Shown: positions 17,757 through 26,075 of the stretch, piece after piece
Layout: the number at the start of each line of letters is the position of its first letter
Position numbering within the stretch: position 1 is the stretch's first letter
Source: Variovorax sp.
GTDB lineage: Bacteria > Pseudomonadota > Gammaproteobacteria > Burkholderiales > Burkholderiaceae_C
Assembly (NCBI GenBank): GCA_017744285.1
Contig: JAGIBP010000037.1
Coordinates: 1-53,170 of the forward strand
Direction: 5' to 3'
Length of the DNA: 53,170 nucleotides
Notes under the pieces: generated by a model
What the model was told of the DNA's origin: nothing
Seen by the model: only the letters and a program-made list of their open reading frames with translations
Databases searched by the model: none
Made by a program: the position numbers and the translations under genes

Positions 17757-18716
17757 ATGGACCGACTCAAGCAACTCGAATCCTTCGTCTCGATCGCCAC
17801 GCGCGGCAGCCTCACCGCGGCGGCCAAGGCGGAAGGCGTCGCGCCCGCCATCATCGGGCGGCGCATCGACGGGCTCGAAGAGCGGCTGGGCGTGAAGCTG
17901 CTGGTGCGCACCACGCGCCGCATCACGCTCACCCATGAGGGCAGCGCCTTCCTGGAGGACTGCCAGCGCCTGCTGACCGAGCTCGCCAACGCCGAGGCCA
18001 GCGTCAGCGCCGGCGGCGTCAAGGCCAGCGGCCATTTGCGCGTCACCGCGCCGGCGGGCTTCGGACGCCGGCACGTCGCGCCGCTGGTGCCGCGCTTCCA
18101 CGAACTGCACCCGGAGGTCACGATCTCGCTCAACCTGAGCGACCGCGTGATCGATGTCGCGGGCGAGAACTACGACTGCGCGGTGCGCGTGGGCGACCTG
18201 CCCGATTCGTCGCTCGTGAGCGTTCGCCTTGCCGACAACCGGCGCCGCTGCGTCGCCACGCCGGAGTTCGTGCGGCGCCACGGCGCGCCCAGGCATCCGT
18301 CGGAGCTGGCGCGATTCGCCTGCCTGAGCCTGTCGAGCGACGCCTCGCAAACGCGCGGCTGGGCTTTTCGCGTGCCCACCGGCCAGGGCGAGCACGAGGT
18401 GGTCCATCTCAAGCCTTCGGGACCGCTCGACTGCTCCGACGGGCAGGTGCTGCACGACTGGTGCCTGGCCGGCCACGGCATCGCCTGGCGCAGCACCTGG
18501 GAGATCGAGGCCGAGATCGACGCCGGCCTGCTGGTGCCGCTGCTCGACGAGTTCGCGGCGCCGCCGAACGGCATCTACGCCGTCTTTCCGCAGCGCAAGC
18601 ACCTGCCGCTGCGGGTGCGGCTGTGGCTCGATTTTCTGAAGGCCCAGTATGCGCGGCCGGAGTTCTGGGGCGGCACAATCGCCCGGCCGTCGACTCCCGA
18701 GGAAACCCACCGATGA
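17757..18716 (+). CDS. LysR family transcriptional regulator
   Basis: 319 residues. The N-terminal winged helix-turn-helix MDRLKQLESFVSIATRGSLT is in the CrgA/YhjC-like style, with the recognition part APAIIGRRIDGLEERLGV. The effector domain is at 90-300 (SGHLRVTAPAGFGRRHVAPL). It is transcribed in the same direction as the CoA-transferase gene before it and overlaps the DUF2214 gene after it by 4 bases (ATGA), so it probably forms an operon with the latter. Target and ligand unknown. Confidence 0.92.
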   Translation: MDRLKQLESFVSIATRGSLTAAAKAEGVAPAIIGRRIDGLEERLGVKLLVRTTRRITLTHEGSAFLEDCQRLLTELANAEASVSAGGVKASGHLRVTAPAGFGRRHVAPLVPRFHELHPEVTISLNLSDRVIDVAGENYDCAVRVGDLPDSSLVSVRLADNRRRCVATPEFVRRHGAPRHPSELARFACLSLSSDASQTRGWAFRVPTGQGEHEVVHLKPSGPLDCSDGQVLHDWCLAGHGIAWRSTWEIEAEIDAGLLVPLLDEFAAPPNGIYAVFPQRKHLPLRVRLWLDFLKAQYARPEFWGGTIARPSTPEETHR

Positions 18717-19171
18717 CGCTCGAAGCGATCCTTGCCTATCTGCATCTCCTGGCCATCCTGACCATGGTCGTGTTCATCTCCAGCGAGGCGGCGCTCTGCC
18801 GCATCGAGTGGATGAACGCCGCGGTGGTCGAACGCCTGGCCCGGGTCGACATGGTGTACGGCATCGCGGCCATCGCGGTGCTCGCGACGGGCGTGGCCCG
18901 CACCTGGTGGGGCATCAAGGGCACGGCCTGGTACTGGACCAATCCGCTGCTGCACGTGAAGCTCACGCTCTTCATCATCGTCGGGGTGATGTCGATCTTC
19001 CCGACGCTCACCTACCTGCGCTGGCGCAAGACGCTGCGCGCCAGCGGCGCGCTGCCGGCCGAGGCCGAGGTGCGCAAGACGCGCAAGCTGGTGATGATCC
19101 AGGCGCACCTCATCGCGCTGATCCCGCTGGTCGCGGTGTTCCTGGCGCGCGGCTTCGGCGCCCGGGGCTGA
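18713..19171 (+). CDS. DUF2214 family membrane protein
   Basis: 152-residue predicted inner-membrane protein with four hydrophobic segments (AILAYLHLLAILTMVVFISS, the stretch around GIAAIAVLATG, HVKLTLFIIVGVMSIF, and AHLIALIPLVAVFLA). It matches DUF2214 (PF09980) in length and in the opening MTLEAILAYLHLL. Conserved charged residues such as EAALCR and WWGIKG lie at membrane edges. Function unknown. Its start codon overlaps the LysR stop. Confidence 0.85.
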   Translation: MTLEAILAYLHLLAILTMVVFISSEAALCRIEWMNAAVVERLARVDMVYGIAAIAVLATGVARTWWGIKGTAWYWTNPLLHVKLTLFIIVGVMSIFPTLTYLRWRKTLRASGALPAEAEVRKTRKLVMIQAHLIALIPLVAVFLARGFGARG

Positions 19172-19240
19172 CCGCGCCCTGCGCAGCATCCGCGGGCTTC
19201 GCGCGAGCCCCGCGGCCGCCGCGCTGCGAGGGCCCGGGCC

Positions 19241-19507
19241 TCAGCCCTTCGCGTCGGCCTCGCACTTCTTCATGAAGCTGTTCTTGGCGGCGCCCGCCAG
19301 GGCCTTGCCGTTCTTGTCGACCGCCTTGGTGGCGCAGGTCGCCGCCGCGGCGGCCTTGGCGTCCTTCTCGCACTTCTTCACGAAGCTGGTCTTGGCCGCG
19401 CCGTTGAGCTTCTTCTCCGCCGCCTGGGCGTCGCAGGTCTGCGCGTGGGCGACGGCGCCGAAGGACAGGCAAGCGCCCACAGCCAGCAGGGAAAGGAGTT
19501 TTTTCAT
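19241..19507 (-). CDS. psiF: PsiF repeat protein
   Basis: 88-residue exported protein with signal peptide MKKLLSLLAVGACLSFGAVA cut after AHA. It carries two copies of the PsiF repeat: CDAQAAEKKLNGAAKTSF with VKKCEKDA, and CATKAVDKNGKALAGAAKNS with FMKKCEADAKG. Each repeat has two cysteines that could pair in the periplasm. PsiF is phosphate-starvation induced in E. coli, but its function is unknown. The gene is divergent from argS; I saw no convincing Pho box. Confidence 0.9.
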   Translation of the reverse strand: MKKLLSLLAVGACLSFGAVAHAQTCDAQAAEKKLNGAAKTSFVKKCEKDAKAAAAATCATKAVDKNGKALAGAAKNSFMKKCEADAKG

Positions 19508-19595
19508 GATGGAGTAGATCCTTGAGGATGGGTTTGCGACAGGTGTTCCCCGCCCCCGGGGCTGCCCACCCTAACGGCCCACGTTGACCATTGGA

Positions 19596-19607
19596 TGACG
19601 ATCGTCA
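19596..19607. promoter_or_regulatory. 12-bp palindrome in the psiF-argS divergent gap
   Basis: TGACGATCGTCA is a perfect palindrome about midway between the two divergent starts, next to a TTGACC (19584-19589) and followed by CAGAT-CGTT-ATCTG (19608-19621). It could be an operator for psiF or argS. No regulator can be assigned from sequence. Confidence 0.4.
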
Positions 19608-19641
19608 CAGATCGTTATCTGGCCCCTCGTAAAATCCCGCG

Positions 19642-21315
19642 ATGCTATTGGTCAAACAGGAGCTGCTCGCGGCACTCGCGGACACGCTCGAATCCCTCTC
19701 GCCCGGCGCCGGCAGCAAGGCCGCGTTCGAGTCCCCCAAGGTGGCCGCGCACGGCGACTTCGCCTGCACGGCGGCCATGCAGCTTGCCAAGCCGCTGTCG
19801 CGCAAGCCGCGCGAGCTCGCGGAACAGATCAGCGCCGCGCTGATGGCGACGCCCGTCTTCGCGCAGTGGGTCGACGCGATCGAGATCGCCGGCCCCGGCT
19901 TCCTGAACATCCGCCTGAAGACCGCCGCCAAGCAGCAGGTGGTGCGCGAGGTGCTCGCCGCCGGCGACCGCTTCGGCGTGCAGGCGGGGGGTGGCGAGCG
20001 CGTGCTGGTCGAGTTCGTCTCCGCCAACCCGACCGGTCCGCTGCACGTGGGCCATGGCCGGCAGGCCGCGCTCGGCGACGCGATCTGCAACCTGCTGGCC
20101 ACGCAGGGCAACGACGTCTATCGGGAGTTCTATTACAACGACGCCGGGGTCCAGATCCAGACCCTGGCCAACAGCACGCAGCTGCGCGCCAAGGGCCTCA
20201 AGCCGGGCGACGCCGGCTGGCCCGAGCAGGCCTACAACGGCGAATACATCGCCGACATCGCGGAAGACTTCAAGGCGAAGAAGACCGTGCGCTCGGACGA
20301 CCGGGAGTTCACCGCCAGCGGCGACGTGGACGACATCGATTCGATCCGCCAGTTCGCCGTGGCCTACCTGCGCCACGAGCAGGATCTCGACTTGAAGGCC
20401 TTCCAGGTCCGCTTCGACAACTACTACCTCGAGTCGAGCCTCTACACCAGCGGCCGCGTCGAGGCGACCGTGAAGAAGCTCGTCGAGGCCGGCAAGACCT
20501 ACGAGCAGGACGGCGCGCTGTGGCTCAGGTCGACCGAGTACGGCGACGACAAGGACCGCGTCATGCGCAAGGGCGACGGCACCTACACCTACTTCGTGCC
20601 CGACGTGGCCTACCACATCGCCAAGTGGGAGCGCGGCTTCCACAAGGTCGTGAACATCCAGGGCACCGACCACCACGGCACCATCGCGCGCGTGCGCGCC
20701 GGCCTGCAGGCGGCGGGCGTCGGCATCCCGGCCGGCTACCCCGACTACGTGCTGCACACCATGGTGCGCGTGATGCGCGGCGGCGAAGAGGTCAAGATCA
20801 GCAAGCGCGCCGGCAGCTACGTCACGCTGCGCGACCTGATCGAATGGACCAGCACCGATGCGGTGCGCTTCTTCCTGCTCAGCCGCAAGCCCGACACCGA
20901 ATACACCTTCGACATCGACCTCGCGCTGGCGCAGAACAACGACAACCCGGTCTACTACGTGCAGTACGCGCATGCGCGCATCTGCTCGGTGCTGGCCGCG
21001 TGGGGCGGCGACATCGCCGCGCTCGCGGACGCGGACCTGTCGCCGCTCGAGAGCCCGGCGGCCCAGGCGCTGCTGCTGCAGATCGCGAAATACCCCGCGA
21101 TGCTCACCGGCGCGGCCAAGGATTTCGCGCCGCACGACGTCACCTTCTACCTGCGCGAACTGGCCGCGAGCTACCACAGCTACTACGACGCCGAGCGCAT
21201 CCTGGTCGACGAGGAACGGGTCAAGCTGGCACGCCTGGCGCTGGTCGCTGCCACCGCCCAGGTGCTGCACAATGGCCTGGCTGTCCTCGGCGTGAGCGCG
21301 CCGCGCAAGATGTGA
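19642..21315 (+). CDS. argS: Arginyl-tRNA synthetase
   Basis: 557-residue class I aminoacyl-tRNA synthetase charging tRNA-Arg. The additional N-terminal domain (about 1-110) is followed by the HIGH-type motif in [18 protein letters not shown]. Further segments include [21 protein letters not shown] and the KMSKS-region equivalent [12 protein letters not shown]. The C-terminal DALR anticodon-binding domain ends [11 protein letters not shown]. The start is ATG 19642. A SPOR gene follows after 14 bases on the same strand. Confidence 0.98.
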   Translation: MLLVKQELLAALADTLESLSPGAGSKAAFESPKVAAHGDFACTAAMQLAKPLSRKPRELAEQISAALMATPVFAQWVDAIEIAGPGFLNIRLKTAAKQQVVREVLAAGDRFGVQAGGGERVLVEFVSANPTGPLHVGHGRQAALGDAICNLLATQGNDVYREFYYNDAGVQIQTLANSTQLRAKGLKPGDAGWPEQAYNGEYIADIAEDFKAKKTVRSDDREFTASGDVDDIDSIRQFAVAYLRHEQDLDLKAFQVRFDNYYLESSLYTSGRVEATVKKLVEAGKTYEQDGALWLRSTEYGDDKDRVMRKGDGTYTYFVPDVAYHIAKWERGFHKVVNIQGTDHHGTIARVRAGLQAAGVGIPAGYPDYVLHTMVRVMRGGEEVKISKRAGSYVTLRDLIEWTSTDAVRFFLLSRKPDTEYTFDIDLALAQNNDNPVYYVQYAHARICSVLAAWGGDIAALADADLSPLESPAAQALLLQIAKYPAMLTGAAKDFAPHDVTFYLRELAASYHSYYDAERILVDEERVKLARLALVAATAQVLHNGLAVLGVSAPRKM

Positions 21316-21329
21316 ATTCGACCCTCCCC

Positions 21330-22073
21330 ATGAAGCAAAGACAACGCGGCAACATCGTCATCGGCCTGATCATCGGGCTGGTGCTCGGTCTGGGCGTGGC
21401 GCTCGGCATCGCGGTCTACGTGACCAAGGTGCCGATCCCGTTCATGACCAAGACCCAGCGCAGCGGCCCCGAGCAGGACGAGGCCGAGGCCCGCAAGAAC
21501 CGCGACTGGGACCCGAACGCGCCGCTGGCCGGCAAGTCCGGCCAGCCCGCGCGCGCGCCGGCTGCGCCCGCCACCGCGGCCGCGCCGCCGTCCTCTTCTT
21601 CCCAGCCGGCGACCGTCGGACCGCTCAATCCGCCGAGCGCGCCCGTGCCGGTGGTGGTGGCGCCGGGCGCGAGCGGCAGCAGCGATGCCAGGCCGGCCCC
21701 GCGTCCGCGCACCGCGCCCGTCCCGGCCGAGGCGAACGCAACGCCTTCGAGCGATCCGCTCGGCGACCTGGCGCGTGCGCGCGCGGGCATCGGCGCCAGC
21801 CCGAGCGCCGGCTCGGGCGCCAGCGCCGCCAGCGACCCCTTCATCTATTTCGTCCAGGCCGGGGCCTTCCGCACCTCGGAAGACGCCGAGGCCCAGCGCG
21901 CCAAGCTGTCGCTGATGGGCGTGGAAGCCAAGGTGACCGAGCGCGAGCAGGCCGGCCGCACCGTGTACCGGGTGCGCGCGGGCCCCTTCAACAAGAAGGA
22001 AGACGCCGACCACCTCAAGGAGCGGCTCGACGGCGGCGGCCTCGAATCCGCGCTGGTCCGCGTACAGCGCTGA
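21330..22073 (+). CDS. SPOR domain protein (FtsN-like)
   Basis: 247 residues: a short cytoplasmic N terminus (MKQRQRGN), one membrane helix (IVIGLIIGLVLGLGVALGIA), a long Pro/Ala/Ser-rich periplasmic linker (about 50-165) and a C-terminal SPOR domain (about 170-245; IYFVQAGAFRTSEDAEAQ, RVRAGPFNKKEDAD). SPOR domains bind denuded septal peptidoglycan, so a cell-division role like FtsN is likely. Located between argS and dsbA, the order I recall for ftsN-like genes in Burkholderiales. Confidence is high for the domain and moderate for FtsN function. Confidence 0.88.
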   Translation: MKQRQRGNIVIGLIIGLVLGLGVALGIAVYVTKVPIPFMTKTQRSGPEQDEAEARKNRDWDPNAPLAGKSGQPARAPAAPATAAAPPSSSSQPATVGPLNPPSAPVPVVVAPGASGSSDARPAPRPRTAPVPAEANATPSSDPLGDLARARAGIGASPSAGSGASAASDPFIYFVQAGAFRTSEDAEAQRAKLSLMGVEAKVTEREQAGRTVYRVRAGPFNKKEDADHLKERLDGGGLESALVRVQR

Positions 22074-22090
22074 ATTTTTTACTTCGCGCG

Positions 22091-22108
22091 CCGGGGAACT
22101 CGCCCCGG
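22091..22108. other. GC-rich hairpin between SPOR gene and dsbA
   Basis: CCGGGG-AACTCG-CCCCGG forms a 6-bp stem upstream of the dsbA ribosome site AAAGGAG. No T-tract follows, so it is not a typical terminator. It might affect mRNA processing. Confidence 0.3.
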
Positions 22109-22146
22109 GGCTCGGGCTCTGTCAGCCGCAAAGGAGAATCTCTGAA

Positions 22147-22788
22147 ATGAAACGTCGTGACTTTTCGCTGGCCGCAGCTTCGCTGGGTCTACTTCCGCTG
22201 GTGTCCCAGGCCCAGCAGCAGCCGCCCAAGGCCGGGACCGACTACATCGTGCTGGGCAAGCAGGTGCCGGTCGACGCGCCGGCCGGCAAGGTCGAGGTGG
22301 TGGAGTTCTTCTCGTACAACTGCCCGCACTGCGCGGCCTTCGAGCCGCAGCTCGAAGCCTGGCTCAAGACGCTGCCGCCGCACGCGGTGTTCCGGCGCAT
22401 CCCGGTGCCCTTCGTGGGCAACGACACCGAGGCCAAGCAGCGCCTCTACTACACGCTCGAGGCGATGGGCAAGGTGGACGAGTTCCAGCCCAAGCTCTTC
22501 GAGGCCATCCACAAGCAGCGCCAGCCGATCTTCGGCGACGAGGCGATCCTCGCCTGGGCCGCGAAGCAGCCGGGCCTCGATGCGAAGAAGTTCGCCGAGC
22601 TGTACAAGTCCTTCGCGGTGGTCGGCAAGGCCAAGCGCGCCGCCCAGCTCACCAACGACTACCGCGTCGCCGGCGTACCGGCCCTGGCCGTGGCTGGCCG
22701 CTGGTATGTGGACGGCGACACCGCCGGCTCGCTCGACCGTGCGCTCCAGGTCGTGAACTACCTGATCGCCGAAGCCAAGAAGGGCTGA
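22147..22788 (+). CDS. dsbA: Thiol:disulfide interchange protein DsbA
   Basis: 213-residue periplasmic thioredoxin-fold oxidase. The signal peptide ends near SQAQQ, and the double Arg of MKRRDF makes Tat export possible though unproven. The active site is CPHC at 59-62, identical to E. coli DsbA. The cis-Pro loop is GVPAL with Val177-Pro178. An alpha-helical insert lies between. It introduces disulfides into exported proteins and is reoxidised by DsbB, which is not in this window. AAAGGAG lies 10 bases before the ATG. A strong terminator follows. Confidence 0.94.
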   Translation: MKRRDFSLAAASLGLLPLVSQAQQQPPKAGTDYIVLGKQVPVDAPAGKVEVVEFFSYNCPHCAAFEPQLEAWLKTLPPHAVFRRIPVPFVGNDTEAKQRLYYTLEAMGKVDEFQPKLFEAIHKQRQPIFGDEAILAWAAKQPGLDAKKFAELYKSFAVVGKAKRAAQLTNDYRVAGVPALAVAGRWYVDGDTAGSLDRALQVVNYLIAEAKKG

Positions 22789-22823
22789 GGCTTCCTCGGC
22801 GGGCGGCCCGCTCCCTTCTCGCG

Positions 22824-22847
22824 AAAGCCCGCCTCGGCGGGCTTTTT
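22824..22847 (+). terminator. Intrinsic terminator after dsbA
   Basis: AAAGCCCGC-CTCG-GCGGGCTTT followed by TT gives a 9-bp stem, 4-base loop and T-run. It separates dsbA from lptA. Confidence 0.93.
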
Positions 22848-22908
22848 CATCGGGCGGCGCGCCGGCCTTGCCCGCCGCATACAATCGTGGAGCAAGTTTC
22901 GTGCCTTT

Positions 22909-23598
22909 ATGAAATCGCCTATCCACCTTCCCACTCTTCGTCACCTCGGCCGCGCCGCCGTGCTGGCCCTGGCGCTGGCGGGCATTGCATCCGTCGCCCA
23001 GGCCGAAAAGGCCGACCGGGCCAAGCCGATGAACATCGAGGCGGACTCGATGCGCTACGACGATCTCAAGCAGACCAGCGTGTTCACCGGCAACGTGGTC
23101 GTGACCAAGGGCACGATCGTCATCCGGGGCGATCGCATCGACGTGCGCCAGGACCCCGAGGGCTACCAGTACGGGGTGGTGACCGCCGCGCCCGGCAAGC
23201 TGGCCTACTACAAGCAGAAGCGCGACTCCGGCAACGACGAGTGGATCGAAGGCGAGGCCGAGACCATCGAGTACGACAGCCGCGCCGACAACGTGAAATT
23301 CGTGCGTCGCGCGGTCATGCGCCGCCTCGTGGGTGCCACCCCCAACGACGAGAGCAGCGGCCCGCTGATCGTGTACGACCAGAGCAACGACACCTTCACC
23401 GTCAACGGCTCTTCGCTGCCGCCGAATGCCGGCGTGGCGAGCCAGCCGGGGGGCCGGGTGCGCGCGATCCTCACGCCCAAGCAGGCCACCGCGGCCCCCG
23501 CGGCGGGCGGCAAGCCGGCGGCTGCCGCGGCCGAGCCCGCGCCGTCCGGCAAGGGCTTGCGCGCCACGACCACGCTGGGCGGAGAAGCAAAGAAGTGA
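22909..23598 (+). CDS. lptA: Lipopolysaccharide transport periplasmic protein LptA
   Basis: 229 residues with a signal peptide ending VAQAEK. The OstA-like beta-jellyroll domain (about 38-180) starts with NIEADSMRYDDLKQTSVFTG and contains NVVVTKGTIVIRGDRI. An Ala/Pro-rich tail (after about 190) is typical of betaproteobacterial LptA. LptA bridges inner and outer membranes for LPS transport. The gene overlaps lptB by 3 bases (GTGA). lptC and kdsC, often directly upstream in other proteobacteria, are not here. Confidence 0.93.
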   Translation: MKSPIHLPTLRHLGRAAVLALALAGIASVAQAEKADRAKPMNIEADSMRYDDLKQTSVFTGNVVVTKGTIVIRGDRIDVRQDPEGYQYGVVTAAPGKLAYYKQKRDSGNDEWIEGEAETIEYDSRADNVKFVRRAVMRRLVGATPNDESSGPLIVYDQSNDTFTVNGSSLPPNAGVASQPGGRVRAILTPKQATAAPAAGGKPAAAAAEPAPSGKGLRATTTLGGEAKK

Positions 23599-24389
23599 TC
23601 GAAACCGCAGGCTTGAGCAACGGCACGGATCGCGACGGCAGCCGCCTGGAGGCGCGCGGCCTGGAGAAGTCCTATGGCAGCCGCAAGGTCGTCAAGGACG
23701 TGTCCCTGGCCGTCCAGAAGGGCGAAGTCGTCGGACTGCTCGGCCCCAACGGCGCGGGCAAGACCACCTCCTTCTACATGATCGTCGGGCTGGTGCGGGC
23801 CGATGCCGGCGAGATCACCATCGACGGCGAGCCGATCGCGCACATGCCGATCCACCGCCGTTCCCGCATGGGCCTGAGCTACCTCCCGCAGGAGGCCTCG
23901 ATCTTCCGCAAGCTCTCGGTGGAAGAGAACGTCCGCGCCGTGCTCGAGCTGCAGCGCGAACCCGATGCCGACGGCCGCCTGGTGCCGCTGTCGAAAGAGC
24001 GCATCGACGAGCGCCTGGCCGAGCTGCTGGCCGACCTGCGCGTCGACCACCTGCGCGATTCCCCGGCCCTGGCGCTGTCCGGCGGCGAGCGCCGCCGCGT
24101 CGAGATCGCCCGGGCGCTGGCGACGCAGCCGCGCTTCATCCTGCTCGACGAGCCCTTCGCGGGCATCGATCCGATCGCCGTGATCGAGATCCAGCGGATC
24201 ATCAGCTTCCTCAAGGAGCGCGGCATCGGCGTGCTGATCACCGATCACAACGTGCGCGAGACGCTCGGCATCTGCGACCACGCCTTCATCATCAGCGACG
24301 GCCGCGTGCTGGCGCAGGGCACGCCGTCCGAGATCGTCGACAACGCCGAGGTGCGGCGCGTCTATCTCGGCGAGCACTTCCGGATGTAA
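23595..24389 (+). CDS. lptB: LPS export ABC transporter ATP-binding protein LptB
   Basis: 264 residues from a GTG start inside the lptA stop (GTGA), the only start that keeps the whole ATPase domain in frame. Walker A is GPNGAGKTT at 50-58. The Q-loop lies in LPQEAS, the signature is LSGGERRRVEIARAL, Walker B is ILLDEP, and the H-loop lies in ITDHNVRE. It drives LPS extraction with LptFGC. An N-terminal stretch of about 18 residues precedes the usual family start (LEARGLEKSYGSRKVV). rpoN follows after 17 bases. Confidence 0.96.
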   Translation: MIETAGLSNGTDRDGSRLEARGLEKSYGSRKVVKDVSLAVQKGEVVGLLGPNGAGKTTSFYMIVGLVRADAGEITIDGEPIAHMPIHRRSRMGLSYLPQEASIFRKLSVEENVRAVLELQREPDADGRLVPLSKERIDERLAELLADLRVDHLRDSPALALSGGERRRVEIARALATQPRFILLDEPFAGIDPIAVIEIQRIISFLKERGIGVLITDHNVRETLGICDHAFIISDGRVLAQGTPSEIVDNAEVRRVYLGEHFRM

Positions 24390-24406
24390 GGGGCGCCGGG
24401 GTCGTC

Positions 24407-25993
24407 ATGAAGCAGGGTCTCTCGCTGCGCGTCTCGCAGCATCTCGCGCTGACTCCCCAGCTGCAGCAGTCGATCAGGCTGCTGCAGCTCTCCACGCTCG
24501 AACTCGCGCAGGAAGTCGAGCAGATGCTCGACGAGAACCCCTTTCTGGAGCGCAACGTCGAAGAGGCGCCGCGCGAGGAATTCGGCCTCGAGACCGCCGA
24601 CGCGCCCGTGCGCGACGACGACCGGCTCGCGGAGAGCGGCGACGCCGACTTCGGCGCCGCGCCGGCAGCGTCCGGGTCCGACGCCACGGCCACCGAGTCC
24701 GGCGGCGACTCCGATGTGCCGGCGGAAGGCGCCGACGGCGAGCCCGACTGGGAAGGCGACGGCACCGTCGACCTCGCGCCCGACGACAGCGAATGGGGCG
24801 GCGACGCGCCCGCGCGCGCCAACAACCTGGACGACGAGCGCGCCGACGCGACCGAGCTCGCGCGCAGCCAGGAGTCGCTGCAGTCCTACCTGCACCGGCA
24901 GGCGCTGGCGCTGCGCCTTTCCGAGACCGACCGGGCGGCGCTGCGCTTCCTGATCGAATCGCTCAACGACGACGGCTACCTCGAAGACTCGCTGCCCGCG
25001 CTGGCCTCGGGCCTGGCCGGCGACGACAACGACCAGTTCGACGACCTCGTGCACCACTTCCAGGTGGCGCTCGGGCTGCTGCAGAGCCTGGAGCCCGTGG
25101 GCGTGGGCGCGCGCAACCTCGGCGAGTGCCTCACGATCCAGCTTCGCGCGCTCGCGCACGAGGACGAGACCGAGCAAGAAGAGCAGGTGCGCAAGACCGC
25201 GCTGGCGGTCTGCAAGCAGCCGATGGAGCTGCTCGCCAAGCGCGACTTCAAGCGCCTCGCCACCCTGACGCGCAGCAACGAGGACGAAGTCCGTGCCGCG
25301 CTGCAACTCATTGCCAGGCTCGAACCCAAGCCGGGCCGGCGCTTCGTCGACGTCGAGCGCAACGTGGTCGTGCCGGACGTGATCGTCACGCGCGTGGGCA
25401 ACGGCGGCGGCGTCAAGTTCCGCGTCATGCTCAACCCCGAGGTCATGCCGCGGCTGCGCGTGCACGACATCTATGCCGGCGCGCTCAAGCAGCACAAGGG
25501 CGAGGGCAGCCAGGCGCTGTCGCAGCGGCTGCAGGAGGCGCGCTGGTTCATCAAGAACATCCAGCAGCGCTTTGACACCATCCTGCGGGTGTCCAACGCG
25601 ATCGTCGAGCGGCAGAAGAACTTCTTCGTGCACGGCGAGCTCGCGATGCGCCCGCTGGTGCTGCGCGAGATCGCCGACGAACTCGGCCTGCACGAATCGA
25701 CCATCAGCCGCGTGACCACCGCCAAGTACATGGCCACGCCCTTCGGCACGGTCGAGCTCAAGTACTTCTTCGGCTCCGCGCTCGGCACCGAGACCGGCGG
25801 CAACGCGTCGAGCACCGCGGTGCGCGCGCTCATCAAGCAGTTCGTGACCGCCGAGGACCAGAAGAAGCCGCTCTCGGACAGCCAGATCTCCGAGATGCTC
25901 AAGGAGCAGGGCATCGAGTGCGCGCGCCGCACCGTCGCCAAGTACCGCGAAGCGCTGCGCATCGCGCCCGCCAATCTGCGCAAGGCGCTCTGA
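24407..25993 (+). CDS. rpoN: RNA polymerase sigma-54 factor
   Basis: 528 residues. Region I (1-50) is Gln/Leu-rich (QHLALTPQLQQSIRLLQLST). Region II (about 55-150) is very acidic and low-complexity. Region III contains the core-binding and DNA-binding parts, including a helix-turn-helix near LGLHESTISRVTTAKYM, and the RpoN box ARRTVAKYRE is at 506-515. It directs activator-dependent transcription from -24/-12 promoters. In the lptA-lptB-rpoN cluster as elsewhere, but the hpf and ptsN genes that often follow rpoN are absent here. Confidence 0.97.
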   Translation: MKQGLSLRVSQHLALTPQLQQSIRLLQLSTLELAQEVEQMLDENPFLERNVEEAPREEFGLETADAPVRDDDRLAESGDADFGAAPAASGSDATATESGGDSDVPAEGADGEPDWEGDGTVDLAPDDSEWGGDAPARANNLDDERADATELARSQESLQSYLHRQALALRLSETDRAALRFLIESLNDDGYLEDSLPALASGLAGDDNDQFDDLVHHFQVALGLLQSLEPVGVGARNLGECLTIQLRALAHEDETEQEEQVRKTALAVCKQPMELLAKRDFKRLATLTRSNEDEVRAALQLIARLEPKPGRRFVDVERNVVVPDVIVTRVGNGGGVKFRVMLNPEVMPRLRVHDIYAGALKQHKGEGSQALSQRLQEARWFIKNIQQRFDTILRVSNAIVERQKNFFVHGELAMRPLVLREIADELGLHESTISRVTTAKYMATPFGTVELKYFFGSALGTETGGNASSTAVRALIKQFVTAEDQKKPLSDSQISEMLKEQGIECARRTVAKYREALRIAPANLRKAL

Positions 25994-26075
25994 GCCTCCG
26001 AGGTCGCGCGGGCGTCCGGGCCGTGGGGTGACGGCCTCCGGGTGAGTTCCGCGGGATGACGGCGACAATGGGGGG

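Noticed and set aside
19508..19641. Pho box upstream of psiF
   Set aside because: CTGTGAC-GATC-GTCAT on the minus strand only loosely resembles the CTGTCAT repeats and lacks the correct spacing.
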